A DNA stretch of 64,000 bases from Amaurobius ferox (GCA_951213105.1 OX578146.1:52470775-52534774), one strand, 5' to 3'; numbered from the stretch's first letter, positions 45,453 through 58,030 are shown. Notes: generated from the sequence alone by a model not told the origin. Numbers and translations: made by a program.

Positions 45453-46228
45453 TACTTTCCCTGGAATACATGGTAATGTATAGGGAAAGTATTGGAATCC
45501 TGCCGAAAATCGTAACTCGAGTTTTCGACGGATCTACAAGTTTCGAGACCTCTAGAGTACGAAAAACCTATTTTTAGCGCAGCGTCTGTGTGTGTATTTG
45601 TGTGTCTGTATGTGTGTCTGTCTGTCTGTCTATCTGTGCAGATTTTGTATCCACTCTAACTAAAAAACGAATGGACCGAACTTCATAAATTTGGTAGGTA
45701 AGTCACTTGTGGGCGAATCTGGTGCTGATTAGTTTTGGGTACGATTCGGGATAAAAGAGCCCGCCTTTTTTTTGCGAAATGGCCCGCAAAAGCTTGTATC
45801 CACTCTAGCTAAAAAATTAATGGACCGAATTTCACAAAATTCTGTAGATAAGTCACTTGTGGGTCACCCTGGCGCTGATTAGATTTTGGTAGGATTCGAA
45901 AAAAAAGAAAAACCTGCCTTTTTTGCAAAATGGCCCGCAAAAATCGCCAAAACCTAAAATAAAAACTACGTATGCTCAAATATATCCATTAAATGCTTGT
46001 TTAATACGTAATTTTTAGCGAAGAAAAGAATAAGACCAACCCCATTATACTAGGACTGGCCGTTTTCGTAATATTTTAGTTTTTTCGTATTTTCTCTACT
46101 CCTCCTTTGAAAATAAGTCCAGTTATCAAATGAGAGGAAAATTGAATTAAAAGTGAATTAAATTTAATTAAAATAAAGAGAACGTGAATATAAGTCTGCA
46201 GGGAAAGTCATGTGCTGTGTACATCAGA
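45453..46228 (-). mobile_element. Family B element
   Basis: It starts TACTTTCCCTGGAATACATG and ends GTGTACATCAGA. Two internal units and a GT/CTGT tract are present. Confidence 0.85.
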
Positions 46229-46554
46229 TTTTTTCTGTTTCAGTTAGCCGTAATTAAATAGATCTGTTTGGACTGATTTATGTTCTTAAATTTTATACTG
46301 TTTTATACCATATGTTGTGTTAATTGGCTAAATTCTTAGCACATGCTATCGAAAATAGATATAGCATTGAAAAAGTATGTCCTCATTTGTACATATATGT
46401 TTTTTAAAACAAAATAACTTAAACTTTACATTTGTGTTACGGATAAAAGTCAAGTTCTGCATTTACACTAGCCATGCCAATGTTCTTAATTAACTTTCAG
46501 CTATAAATATCAATTATTTCACTATAATGTTTGCGATCTATAATGAAAAGATCC

Positions 46555-46725
46555 TCAGCAACGCAAAATATAAGCATTTGTTTGTATTTTTCTCTCATTA
46601 GATGAAAAATAATATAAATTGTAAATCTTTGTAATAGTATCCAATGCAGCCGTTACGTTTGCTTGTTCGCCGGCAAGAAACTGCTCACTCGTTGCTAGAA
46701 GCAACATGACTTCAGTGAATACTCC
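46555..46725 (-). CDS. Possible coding segment, family unknown
   Basis: The segment is 57 codons open after an AG, beginning GVFTEVMLLLATSEQFLAGE and continuing QANVTAALDTITKIYNL. The stop is at 46555-46557. The first 110 bases or so are markedly richer in G+C than the flanks. The preceding AG lies at the edge of a repeated D module. Whether this is an exon or a remnant is open, and no family was recognised. Confidence 0.25.
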   Translation of the reverse strand, partial: GVFTEVMLLLATSEQFLAGEQANVTAALDTITKIYNLYYFSSNERKIQTNAYILRC

Positions 46726-46734
46726 CTATAGGTG

Positions 46735-47115
46735 ATATGAATGAAATTTTCATTGATTTTACATAGAGAAGCAGACGATTTTAAAGCATTGCCTTTTTCA
46801 ATGAAGTTTTAAGCATGGAGTTAGAAAGTACTTTTACCTCCATGGTTTTATGTTTTTAAGTAAAATAAATTATTGTAGTACTGTGCTTATTTAAAAAATA
46901 TCTCCGCTGAATATATCGCATTTTAGAGATGTTTAAATAGAACTGCGTGTTTCATAATCAATGCTTTATGGATCTTTCTTGTATGTAATTAAATCGTATA
47001 GATTAAATAGAAATCGTCTGTGGAATGAACATATTTGATCTAATCCCGTTTCTAAGCAACATGATATCATTTTCTTCAAATAAAGTCTCGGAAAATAATA
47101 GTCTGCATAATGATG
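46735..47115 (-). repeat. Inverted copy of the D module (D3)
   Basis: It is the inverse of about 40650-41000, including AGAGAAGCAGACGATTTTAA and GCATTTTAGAGATGTTTAAA. Confidence 0.75.
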
Positions 47116-47149
47116 TGTCTATGAAAGGTTTAATTTTGAGTATTTAACT

Positions 47150-47300
47150 ACTTTACAACATAGTTGAAACTTAGTTGATCTTAGTTGAAACTTAGTTGAT
47201 TTTAGTTGAAACTTAGTTGAAACTTAGCTGATGAACATAGTTGAAACATAGTTGAAACTTAATTAATTGCAACTACTTTACAACATAGTTGATCTTTCTT
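47150..47300. repeat. Short-period tandem repeat, TTAGTTGAAAC type
   Basis: TAGTTGA with AAC or TCT extensions recurs about ten times. The tract starts and ends with ACTACTTTACAACATAGTTG. Confidence 0.75.
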
Positions 47301-47582
47301 GTTATTTTGTGTTTTCTGTTAGAAAGTTCAATTTTAAATTTCTATAAGATAGCATATTTTTATGCATTTAGGTTCAATGGTCAGTAGGCACTTTTTAGAT
47401 CTATTCCTGAGGATTTTAGGTACTAGAATTATATTTATGATTTTTTGTAGGTACTAGGAATATTTTTATCAATATTTTTCGGAAAAAGCATTTTCTTCCC
47501 AACAAATGTCTAAGAAAGCATTTTACTTTCAGTGAACTCCTGACAACACACAATGGTGGATTATCACAATAGCAAATACTAT

Positions 47583-48511
47583 TACTTTCCTTATATACAT
47601 AATGCATAAGGAAAGTATTGTGATGGGGTCGAAAATTTGAATTCGAGTTTTCGACGGGAGAGCACGTTTCAAGCATCCGTGATCACGAATCAAACATTTT
47701 TGAGGTGATGTCTGTGTGTTGTGTGTTGTGTGTGTGCGTCAGTGAATCTATGGAGACGAAATCTCACGAACAAATGGAGCGCTTCGAATGAAAATTTGGT
47801 ACAAAAATCACAATCCGTGAATACTAGAAGCCTAGTGTTTATAAATGCAATCAAATGTTCAGAACGCCCCTAAATTTTCGAGTGATATTTTAAAAAATCA
47901 TCAAAAAATCAAAACAAAACTTTTAATAAAGTTAGGCAAACAGACAATTCTTATGTAATTTTTCTTTTGAAAACGATTGACATAAACTTTTGAACGCTAG
48001 CATAAACCGTTCTCGAGATGTTACGGATTTTTTAAATAAATTTATCAAAATATCCCATAAATTAAAAATAATATATTAACTTTTGAGAAACATGTTTACT
48101 TTTCATATGTAATATCATGCGATAAATTGGGTGACACCATTCTCGTGGATCTAGCTCGTTCCATTCATGAGAAAAGATACTTTGAATAATACATTTGTAT
48201 TTGAGCGCCAATAGTCATTTATCTGCTATAAGAATAACTTATTTCTCCGTCCATAACGCTTGGCGAGGTTTTGGCGACGAATTTGGCGGAATGTTGCCAA
48301 CTTGGTGAGTTTTTTAAATGTTGCCAAATTAACGAAAATCACACCAAATGGATAAAAATGACGCTAAATTAATGAAAATGACGACTCTGATGAAAATTCA
48401 ATATATTGGAAATAATATAAATATCTACTAAGAATAATCTATTTTTTTTATTGTTAAAAGTAGTAAATTCATTGCATTATATAAGGAAAGTTATGTGCTG
48501 CCCACATCAGA
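47583..48511 (-). mobile_element. Family A element
   Basis: It starts TACTTTCCTTATATACATAA and ends CTGCCCACATCAGA. The GT tract is short. Confidence 0.85.
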
Positions 48512-48540
48512 TTTTTTTACGACACAGCTGCAACATTTAT

Positions 48541-51500
48541 GGGTCATTCCATACAGAATGAGCCAGTGGTGACTGTATGAACATTTTTGAAAATTTTTAT
48601 ATTTTGCAGAAATGTTCCTACATATTTCAGCAGATTTAAAAACGAATTTTAAAAATTTTTCATCTACCTCGTTTATTTGGTACAGCCATTTTTCCAACAT
48701 GGCGGACTGCAAATTTGATGAATTTTGATCTTCAAGCAAATTTAAATATCTTGGAACTCAAAGGAGTTACCTATTTGAATTAAAAGCTATTTTACTGGCC
48801 TTAAAGTGGTCTGCATTTCATGTCATTGTAAAGTTTGTGTAACTGCAACCTGAGTGGCTGAAATTTAGCATTGAAATTCAACATCAGTTTAGCTAAAAAT
48901 TCAGTTTTTAGGCTTTTTAAAAATAATGAAAGGAACAATTCTAAATCTTAAAATTTTCACCATATCTTACTCGACTCTCAACGTCTTAGCTGGAGAAATT
49001 TCAAGGCTGAGAACTTTCTTTTTTTTATTTTATTAAGTCTCAAACATGGCGACTTTTTCAAATGTACAAATATTTAAGCCTTAATATCTCTGGTGGGAGA
49101 ACCGGGAAAAATCTGAAACTTGTAGAGAATCAAATACTGCATAATTACTAATTGTAGTAAAAATTTGAAGTTTGAGACCTTTTTGATTTTTATAGATATG
49201 GAGTTATGAGCAAGTCCTGAAATATCTTGCTTATTTATTTATCAAACATGCTTAACTTTGTTACAAATTTTCTATTTATTCTTATTATTAATCCTACAAA
49301 TCATGAAAATTATGAATTATAAATAATTGAAAATCATAAATTAGTGTAATTAATGAAAAATTATTTAATATTTGAGCTTTGAAATACAAAGTTAACAAAA
49401 ATAAACCAATCATGATCAAAAATAGCCAAATTGACTAAAAGTAGCCAAACCCGACAACTTTGATTTGTATTTAAAAGAAGAAAAGATAACATGCATATAT
49501 AAAAGAGCGCCATTTTAAGATTGTTATCACTACTTGTTGTTGAATGTTATGACAATTCTGAACTGAGAAACATGAATCAGCTCATATCATTACTCCCCGT
49601 TCTACACAGTTTCTAGTGGTGAGTAGGTGTATTCGATGTCTTATTATATAAAAAAAAGGATATTTAAAGTTCTTAAAAATGGAATTTTCTATTTGCCAAT
49701 TTATTAAAAAAGATTGCCATAAGCATACTTATGATAAAATCAGCAAGGATTTTACTAAGGATTTTGGGAATTTCAGCCAAGTTGATAAAACACCACTGAT
49801 TTTTAAGATTAGGTACAAATCACTTGAAGACAGTTTGTAAATATTACGAGGAAAAGTTCATTAATAGGTATAATCATCTTTTTGGACATATGTGTTGTGA
49901 TCCTCTTAGCTATCACACTGGATCAAAGAAAAATGGCTACAAAGAGTGTTGTGAAATTACGTTGGAACATTTAAAGAAAACATACAGCATCATGTACACC
50001 TTGTTCCAGGAAAATCTTAATATCCTACGTGTTATAAAAATACATTTTTGGCTTACAAAAGTATAGACATTCATGAAATAACTGTGTTTGTTCCAGAAGA
50101 GATTAGTTTAAGTGAAGTTGATGCAGTTTGTTCTGTACTGGATATTTTTACCCGTATCAAAAATGAAACGATTAAGTTCAGAAAAAAAATCAATAGCTTT
50201 AATATGAAAATCAAAGTAAATTTTAAAGGAACTGTGTAAGAAGTTAGAACATTCGTTTACAGAAGACTAAGTAGATAATGAAGAACGTTAATTTATTTTG
50301 TGTAGTGAATATACTAATTTAATTGACAAATTAAAAGATAAATGCAAAATATCTAGTAATGAACAAAAAGTAAAAATTATCAGTTTAATGCCTAACTGTC
50401 TAAATCAAAAATATGAGAATAGCTACAAGTTTCTGAATACTTAATTAGGATCAAAGGAATCTTGCTTAAATTTATATCAAAAGAATATCCTACAACAAAC
50501 CTATCAAAAGAATATCCTACAAAGAATATCCTACTTGTTTCAACGGAGGAAGTGAAATTAAAAGAGAACGTGTTGAAACCTAGATTTGAAAAATGTAAAT
50601 CTGTACCTCAAACGAGAGAAAAGCACAGATTTTTACCTCTCAGCAAATCCGCTACAAGATGCTACCAAACATCTATATCTTTGGAATATGTAGATATCTC
50701 AGTAGTAACTTGTATTTATGATAAACAGTAGTGGCGTACTAAAATTTTAAACATGTGTTTTGGAAATGAAGATCTATATCTGCAGTTTTCAAGCAAAAAG
50801 GCATCCAATGCATAATGGGTCCTGCATCAAAAGTGCTGAGAAAACACACGCCTTTGGAAATTCATACACCTATAGAACAGATCTACCAGACTACTGACAA
50901 ACTCTGCAATAACATATCACGACTGTACAATGACTATTTTTAATTAAAGGTATCAAACTTTATGGATAAGTGAAAATTAAGATCTGTTACTCTTAGGACG
51001 TACTCATTGCTCCATATTAATAAAACTAGAAACGTCTCAAACTCCAAATTCTTACTGCAATTGGTTATTATATAGTACTTGATTCTCTGCAAGTTTCAGA
51101 TTTTTCCCTGTTCCCTCACCCGAGATATGAAGTCTTACATATTTGTAAATTTGAAAAGTCGGCACGTTTGGGACTTCATAAAATAAAAAAGAGAAAGTTT
51201 TTAGTCTTAAAATTTCTCCAGCTAAGACGTTGAAAGTAGGGTAAGATATGGTGAAAATTTTAAATTTTAAAATTGTTTCCTTCATTATTTTTAAAAAGCC
51301 TAAAAACTGCATTTTTAGCTAAACTGACGCTGAATTTCAACGCTAAATTTTAGTTAACCATGTTGCAGTTACACAAACTTTACAATAGCATGAAATGTAG
51401 ACCATTTTAAGGCCAGTAAAATAGTTTTTACTCCAAGTATCTAACTCTTTTGAGTTCCAAGATATTTAAATTTGCTTTTACATCAAAATCCATCAAATTT

Positions 51501-51679
51501 GGAGTCTGCCATGTTGAAAATATGGCTGTACCAAATAAACGAGCTAGTTGAAAAATTATTAAAAATCGTTTATCATCTGCTGAAATCTGTAGGAACATTT
51601 GTGCAAAATATAAAAATTTTCAAAAATGGCCATGCAACCAAATATTATTTCTTTAGGTGATTTTGGATAGAATGACTCC
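48541..51679. mobile_element. Unclassified element with inverted repeats of about 0.62 kb
   Basis: The left arm 48541-49165 and the right arm 51055-51679 are inverted copies. The tips are GGGTCATTC and, read inward from the right, GGAGTCATTC. The inner edges are near AGAGAATCAAATACTGC and GCAGTATTTGATTCTC-like sequence. Both arms contain an outward-reading open frame with LYQINE(L/V)(D/V)EK(L/F)LK. The interior holds decayed coding sequence. TTTAT/TATAT at the borders may conceal a short target duplication. The long inverted repeats and the coding remnants suggest a DNA transposon, class undetermined. Confidence 0.65.
49690..50735 (+). pseudogene. Decayed coding sequence inside the long-inverted-repeat element
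   Basis: Several short frames run in one direction. 49824-50066 contains KTVCKYYEEKFINRYNHLFG and HMCCDPLSYH, a Cys-rich stretch. 50048-50239 contains DIHEITVFVPEEISLSEVDA. 50300-50440 in another frame reads EYTNLIDKLKDKCKISSNEQ and KVKIISLMPNC. 50462-50731 follows. The pattern (C..Y...Y......CCDP then L...LK.K...) recalls an uncharacterised family repeated in invertebrate genomes, but I cannot name it. Stops and frame changes make it non-functional. Confidence 0.4.
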
Positions 51680-52120
51680 TATATAATTTACGTCACATTT
51701 CAGCGCGTGACCATCACATCTATTTTAATGTATCACTACAGTTACATTCGAAAGACTCAGTGCAGCCTATCTCTTGCTCTGAGTCAGATAGATGAAATGA
51801 AAATCATTCTCAATTTTAGAACGTTTTGATACAACCTCCTTGGAATAAGCAGAAATTTCACAGTGGTAAAGAGCAAGGGTAATAAAGATCAGATACATCA
51901 TATTTGGCTTTATGGACATGTGTGAAATTTTCAATGCCCTTCGTATCTCAGAAGATTATCAAGTCATCTTCGCCAAGTCAACAACCGATCTGAAAAATAA
52001 ACAAAAATGTAACCAATTAAGTATGAGATATTTTGAATTAAAAAAAAATGCCTCTAGAGGTATGCTCAAGAAAATTAACACGCAACATTATTATTCTAGG
52101 ACCGTAGATATACCTGTTTG
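51680..52120. other. No recognised gene
   Basis: An open frame at 51912-52157 runs into the Tc1 terminal repeat, so it is not a real gene in its 3' part. No family similarity was seen in the 5' part. Confidence 0.4.
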
Positions 52121-52124
52121 TATA

Positions 52125-52487
52125 CACTGGCTTCCAAAAGTTAAGCACGGAAGGTAAAATCAATAAAAATGGAAAAGTAAAGCTTTGATTAGCTCAAAAT
52201 TGTACATGAAGGTAGCAAATGTGTTTATGTATTAAAGAAAACAAGAATTATATACAAAGATGAAAAAAGAATACTTTTCTTAAATTATATGATGACGTCA
52301 CATTTGGGTCATTAACAAAATGATGTTTAAAGGCAAATAAACCAAACAAAACTTACATTAATATGGTATGTGACCACCCCGGACCTTCACACAAACTTTA
52401 CAACGATTTTCCATGCTTTCAATGAAGTGATCAACCATCGCAGATGCGAGCAATGGTCATTCCTCCAATAGGGTCATTCCTCCAATA
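52125..52487 (-). pseudogene. Tc1-type transposon 3' fragment
   Basis: On the minus strand the last 35 or so codons of a Tc1-like transposase are readable: LLASAMVDHFIESMENRCKV, then CVKVRGGHIPY and a stop at 52358-52360. This matches the family's usual ending (SM..RC..VI...GGHT.Y). About 230 bases of untranslated sequence follow. The terminus is CTTTTGGAAGCCAGTG next to TA at 52123-52124, as expected for Tc1 ends. The rest of the element has been replaced by a truncated B element. Confidence 0.7.
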
Positions 52488-52662
52488 GGTTTGACACACA
52501 GACAGACAGACACACAGACACACACACAGACGTCACTCTAAAAATAGTTTTATCGTATTCTAGAGTTCTCGAAAGGTGTAGATCCGTCGAAAACTCGAGT
52601 TGCGATTTTTTGTATGATTCCAATACTTTCCCTATACATTACCATGTAATGCAGGGAAAGTA
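52488..52662 (+). mobile_element. Family B element, 3' end only
   Basis: It starts in the CAGA/CACA tract and keeps the terminal hairpin. The next B copy begins 6 bases later. Confidence 0.8.
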
Positions 52663-52667
52663 AAAAA

Positions 52668-53279
52668 TCTGATGTGGGCAGCACATGACTTTCTCTGCAG
52701 ACTTATATTCACGTTCTCTTTATTTTAATTACATTTAATTCACTTTTAATTCAATTTTCTTTTTCGTTTGCTAACTGGACTCATTTTCAAAGGTGGCGTA
52801 GCGGAAAAACAAAAAAACTAAAATATCTCGAGAACGGCTAGTGCTAGTGTAATGGGGTTGGCCTTATTCTTTTTTTCGTTAAAAATTACGTATTAAACAA
52901 GCATTTAATGGATATATTTGAGCATACGTAGCTTTTTAGTTTAGATTTTGACAATTTTTGCGGCCATTTTGGAAGAAAAGGCAGGTTATTTTTTTCAGAA
53001 TCGTACCAAAATCTAATCAGCACCAGAGTGACCTATAAGTGACTCATCTACCGAATTTTATGAAATTCGGTCCATTAGTTTTTCAACTAGAGTGGATACA
53101 AACTTTTGCGGGCCATTTCGCAAAAAAAGGCGGGTTCCTTTACCCCGAATCGTACCCAAAATTAATCAGCACCAGACTCATCCACAAGTGACTTACCTGC
53201 CAAATTTTGTGAAATTTGGTCAATTACTTTTTTAGTTAGAGTGGATACAAAATCTGCACAGACAGACAGACAGACACTC

Positions 53280-53332
<53 letters not shown>

Positions 53333-53474
53333 CACACACAGACGTCACGCTAAAAATAGTTTTTTCATATTCTGGAGGTCTCGAAACGTGTAGTTCCGTC
53401 GAAAACTCGAGTTGCGATTTTCGACATGATTCCAATACTTTCCCTATACATTACCATGTATTGCAGGGAAAGTA
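52668..53474 (+). mobile_element. Family B element, full length
   Basis: It has a standard 5' end, two internal units, a long CAGA tract and a terminal hairpin. It is a good reference copy. The next copy starts 5 bases later in the same orientation. Confidence 0.9.
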
Positions 53475-53478
53475 AAAA

Positions 53479-54304
53479 TCTGATGTGGGCAGCACATGAC
53501 TTTCCCTGCAGACTTATATTCACGTTCTTTTTATTTAAATTAAATTTAATTCACTTTTAATTCAATTTTCGTTCACATTTGAAAACTGGACTTATTTTCA
53601 AAAATGGTGTAGGAAAAATACGAAAAACTAAAATATCTCGAGAACGGCTAGTCCTAGTGTAATGGGGTTGATCTTATTCTTTTCTTCGCTAAATATTACG
53701 TATTAAACAAGCATTTAATGGCTATATTTGAGCATACGTAGTTCTTAAGTTTAGATTTTGATGATTTTTGCGGGCCATTTTGCAAAAAAAGGCAGGTTAT
53801 TTTTTTTCGAATTATACCAAAATCTAATCAGCACCAGGGTGGCCTACAAGCGACTTATCTACCAAATTTTGTAAAATTCGGTCCATTAGTTTTTCAGTTA
53901 GAGTGGATACAAGCTTTTGCGGGCCATTTCGCAAAAAAAGGCGGGTTCTTTTAACCCGAGTAGTACCCAAAACTAATGAGCACCAGATTCGTGCACAAGT
54001 GACTTACCTCGAAATTTTATAAAATTCGGTCAATTAGTTTTTTAGTTAGAGTGGATACAAAATCTGCACAGACAGACAGACACACAGACAGACACACAGA
54101 CACACAGACAGACACACAGACAGACACACAGACACACAGACAGACAGACACACATACACACACACACACAGACGTCACGCTAAAAATAGTTTTTTCTTAT
54201 TCTAGAGGTCTCGAAACGTGTAGATCCGTCGAAAACTCGAGTTGCAATTTTCGACATGATTCCAATACTTTCCCTATACATTACCGTGTATTGCAGGGAA
54301 AGTA
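53479..54304 (+). mobile_element. Family B element, full length, tandem to the previous one
   Basis: It has the same organisation. The junction with its neighbour is GGGAAAGTA, AAAA, TCTGATGTGG. Confidence 0.9.
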
Positions 54305-54519
54305 AAAATGTATATACTTAGGAACAAGTTCTTATCTTCTTGATTCCTTCTCGCACATGCCACTACATAATGTATATATTAATTTAATATAAATAGAATC
54401 TGATGTAACTATCTGGCTCATAAAGTATTTTAAGCATTTTAATGGTAGCTTACATAAAATAAAAATAATAAGTAGCAAAATTTTAATTCAGTATAGAATT
54501 TGGAAAGAGTAATAAAAAA
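54305..54519. other. AT-rich spacer, nothing recognised
   Basis: No open frame or repeat match was seen. Confidence 0.5.
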
Positions 54520-55275
54520 TCTGATGTGGGCAGCACATGACTTTCCCTGCAGACTTATATCCCCGTTCTCTTTATTTTAATTAAATTTATTTCACTTTTA
54601 ATTCAATTTTCTTTCTCATTCGGTAACCGGACTTATTTTCATAGGTGGCGTAGAGAAAATAGGATAAACTAAAATATCTCGAGAACGGCTAGTCCTAGTG
54701 TAATGGGGTTGGTCTTATTCTTTTCTTCGTTAAAAATTACGTATTAAACAAGCATTTAATGGATATATTTGAGCATGCGTAGTTCTTTAGTTTAGATTTT
54801 GATGATTTTTGCGGGGCATTTTGTAAGAAAAGGCAGAATATTTTTTTCCGAATCATACCAAAATCTAATCAGCACCAGGATGACCCACAAATGACTCATC
54901 TACCGAATTTTGTGAAATTCGGTCCAGTAGTTTTTAGCTAGAGTGGATACAAGCTTTTGAGGGCCATTTCGCACAAAAAGGCGGGTTCTTTTATCCCGAA
55001 TTGTACCCAAAACCAATCAGCACCAGCCTCCCCCACAAGTGACTTACCTACCAAATTTTGTGAAATTCGGTCTGTTAGTTTTTCAGTTAGAGTGGATACA
55101 AAATCTGACTGAAATACAGACAGACAGACACACACACACACAGACGTCACGTTAAAAATGGTTTTTTCGTATTCTAGAGGTCTCGAAACGTGTACATCCG
55201 TCGAAAACTCGAGTTGTGATTTTCGGCATGATTCCAATACTTTCCCTATACATTACCATGTATTGCAGGGAAAGT
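54520..55275 (+). mobile_element. Family B element, full length
   Basis: Both ends are complete. The microsatellite is short (CAGACAGACACACAC). Two internal units are present. Confidence 0.9.
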
Positions 55276-55448
55276 AAAAAGTATTTTAAAAGATTGATAA
55301 TCTCAATATTTTTAAGATATTGGTGTAAGCTGTCAGACACTGAAACATTTACTAAGGAAACAAATAAAGGTAATTTCTCTAATTGTAGTTTTGTATAATA
55401 AAATAAATATGGATAGAAAATTTTAGGACTCTATTGTCTAGAAAAAAA

Positions 55449-56480
55449 TCTGATGTGGACAGCACATGACTTTCCTTATATAATGCAATAAATTTACTAC
55501 TTTTACAGTAAAATATAATATATTATTCTCATAGCAGATATATATATTCTTTCCAAGATATTGAATATTCGTCAATGAGTCGTCATTTTCATTGACTTAG
55601 CGCCATTTTTAACCATTTGGCGTGATTTTCGATAATTTAGCAACATTTAAAAGTCGACATTCCGCCAAATTTGTCGCCAAAATCTCGCCAAGCGTTATAG
55701 ACGGAGAAATAAGTTATTCTTACAGCAGATAAATGACTATTCGCGTTCAAATACAGAAGTATTACTCAAAGTATCTTTTTTCATGAATGGAACGAGCTAG
55801 ATCCACGTGAATGATGTCACCCAATTTATCGCATGGTATTACATATGAAAAGTGTACATGTTTCTCAATATGAAATACTTTTTTTTATTTTATATGATGT
55901 TTTGATAATTTTTTTTAAAAATATGCAATATCTCGCGAACGGTTCATGTTAGCGCTCTAAAATTTATGTCAATCGTTTTCTAATGAAAAATTACATAAGA
56001 AATGTCTATTTGTGTAACTTTATTAGAGGTTTTGACTTTTTGACGATTTTTTCAAAATTTTACTCGAAAATTTAGGGGTGTTTTGAACATTCGATTGCGT
56101 ATAAAAACAATAGGCTTCCAGTGTTTGCGGATTGTAATTTGTGTATCAAATTTCATTCGAATCGGTCTCTTCGTTCGTCAGTTATCGTCTCCACAGACTC
56201 ACTGACACACACACACACACACAGACACATACTTTCACACACACACATACTTTCACACACACACACAAACCCCGGCCACACAAACAGCTACCAGAAGCCT
56301 TCGGGTTGATCGTGTGGTCTGGGCTTTCTACACACACACAAACACACAGACATCACCTCAAAAATGTTCGATTCGTGATCAGGGATGTTTGAAACTTGCT
56401 CTCCCCTTCGAAAACTCAAATTCTAATTTTCAACCCCGTCACAATACTTTCCTTATACATTATTGTATATAAGGAAAGTA
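55449..56480 (+). mobile_element. Family A element with a SINE tail in its CA tract
   Basis: The 5' end is TCTGATGTGGACAGCACATG and the 3' hairpin contains TATTGTATATAAGG. The CA tract is interrupted at 56272-56331 by the SINE tail module. Confidence 0.85.
56272..56331 (+). repeat. SINE tail module, CCACAC/GTGTGG stem type
   Basis: CCGGCCACACAAACAGCTAC is followed by CTTCGGGTTGATCGTGTGGT and CTGGGCTTTCTACAC. CA repeat lies on both sides. Confidence 0.7.
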
Positions 56481-57019
56481 ATAAGGGAATAAAAACACAA
56501 TTGCTCGATCCCAAATTTTAAGCATATTTTAAAGAAAATAATTTTTCAATTTTACGTAAACGATAAAGACATGAAATTTCTGTTTATCTAATTTGAGGTT
56601 CTGTCAAGAATAAGATGGATGGAAAGGATATTTTAACATTACACAGGAATTTCAACTATACACTTGAAATCGCATTTAAATTATCCGGAGCGTGACTCAA
56701 CTCGACTTTCTTATACCAGAATTCATTTTTTTTAGTAACTTTCTTTTTTTCTTCAAATTTGAAAAGAAAATTTTAGAAAAATCTGTCTTGTGAGTCCATA
56801 TGATTACAATTACAACGTATTACCCTTCACTTTAAAGGGCTTGACAAAATCTTTCGATTGATACCATACTTGATAATATTCCCCCACCCAGGGGGGAACT
56901 TGTCCTGAGAAGGGGGCCCAATGACGTCGCTAAGACAGAAGTGTATTGCTGCTATTAAATCTTGTAATCATGGAGTCATAGATAAACCATTTTTTGCATG
57001 ATTATGTCGAAGTTTATTA
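56481..57019. other. No recognised gene
   Basis: AT-rich sequence with one G/C-rich palindromic spot, CCCCCACCCAGGGGGGAAC, near 56880. Confidence 0.5.
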
Positions 57020-57842
57020 TTTTCTTTATATAAGGAAAGTATTGTGACGGGGTCGAAAATTCGAATTCCAATTTTTAACGGGAGAGCACGTTTCAAGCAT
57101 TCCTGATCACGACTTGAACATTTTTGAGGGAATATCTGTCTGTGCGTGCGTGTGTGTGTGTTTGTCAGTGAGTCTGTGGAGACGATATCTCACGGACAAA
57201 TGGAGCGATTCGAATGAAATTTGGTACAAAAATCACAATCCATAAACACTGGAAGCCTATTGTTTTTATACGCAATCGTATGTTCAGAACCCCCTAAATT
57301 TTCGAATGAAATTTTGAAAAAATCCTCAAAAAATCAAAACCTTTAATAAAGTTACGCAAATAGACATTTCTTATGTAACTTTTCGCTTAGAAGACGATTG
57401 CCAAACTTTCGATAGGCTAGCATGAACCGTTCTCAAGATATTGCACTTTTTTCAAAAAAATTTATCAGAAAAATCCCATAAAAAAAAAAAAAATATTAAC
57501 TGTTGAGAAACATGTTCACTTTTCATATGTAATATCATGCGATAAATTGGGTGACTTCATTCTCTTGGATCTAACTCGTTCCATTCACGAAAAAAGATAC
57601 TTTGAGTAATACTTTTGTATTTGAACGCCAATAGTCATTTATCTGCTGTAAGAATAACTTATTTCTCCGTCCATAACGCTTGGTGAGATTGTGGCGACGA
57701 ATTTGGTGGTATGTCGCCAACTTAGCGACATTTTTAAATGTTGCGAAATTGATAAAACGACGCTAAATCAATGAAAATGACGACTAATTAAAGAAAATTC
57801 AATATCTTGGAAAGAATATAAGTATCTACTATAAGAATAACA
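57020..57842 (-). mobile_element. Family A element lacking both extreme ends
   Basis: The 3' hairpin is reduced to one arm. At the other end it stops in the T run after CTACTATAAGAATAACA, where the next A element begins. Confidence 0.8.
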
Positions 57843-57972
57843 TTTTTACTTTCCTTATATACATAATGTATAAGGAAAGTATTGTGACGGGGTCGAAAAT
57901 TCGAATTCGACTTTTCGACGGGAGAGCACGTTTCAAGCATCCCTGATCACGAATCAAACATTATTGAAGTGA

Positions 57973-58030
<58 letters not shown>

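Noticed and set aside
48491..48739. 82-codon frame with a counterpart at 51472-51660
   Set aside because: Both lie in the inverted arms of one element and read outward through its tips. I treat them as arm sequence, although a short element-encoded peptide cannot be fully excluded.
51912..52157. 81-codon open frame
   Set aside because: Its last 12 codons are the Tc1 terminal repeat, and no family is recognised for the rest.
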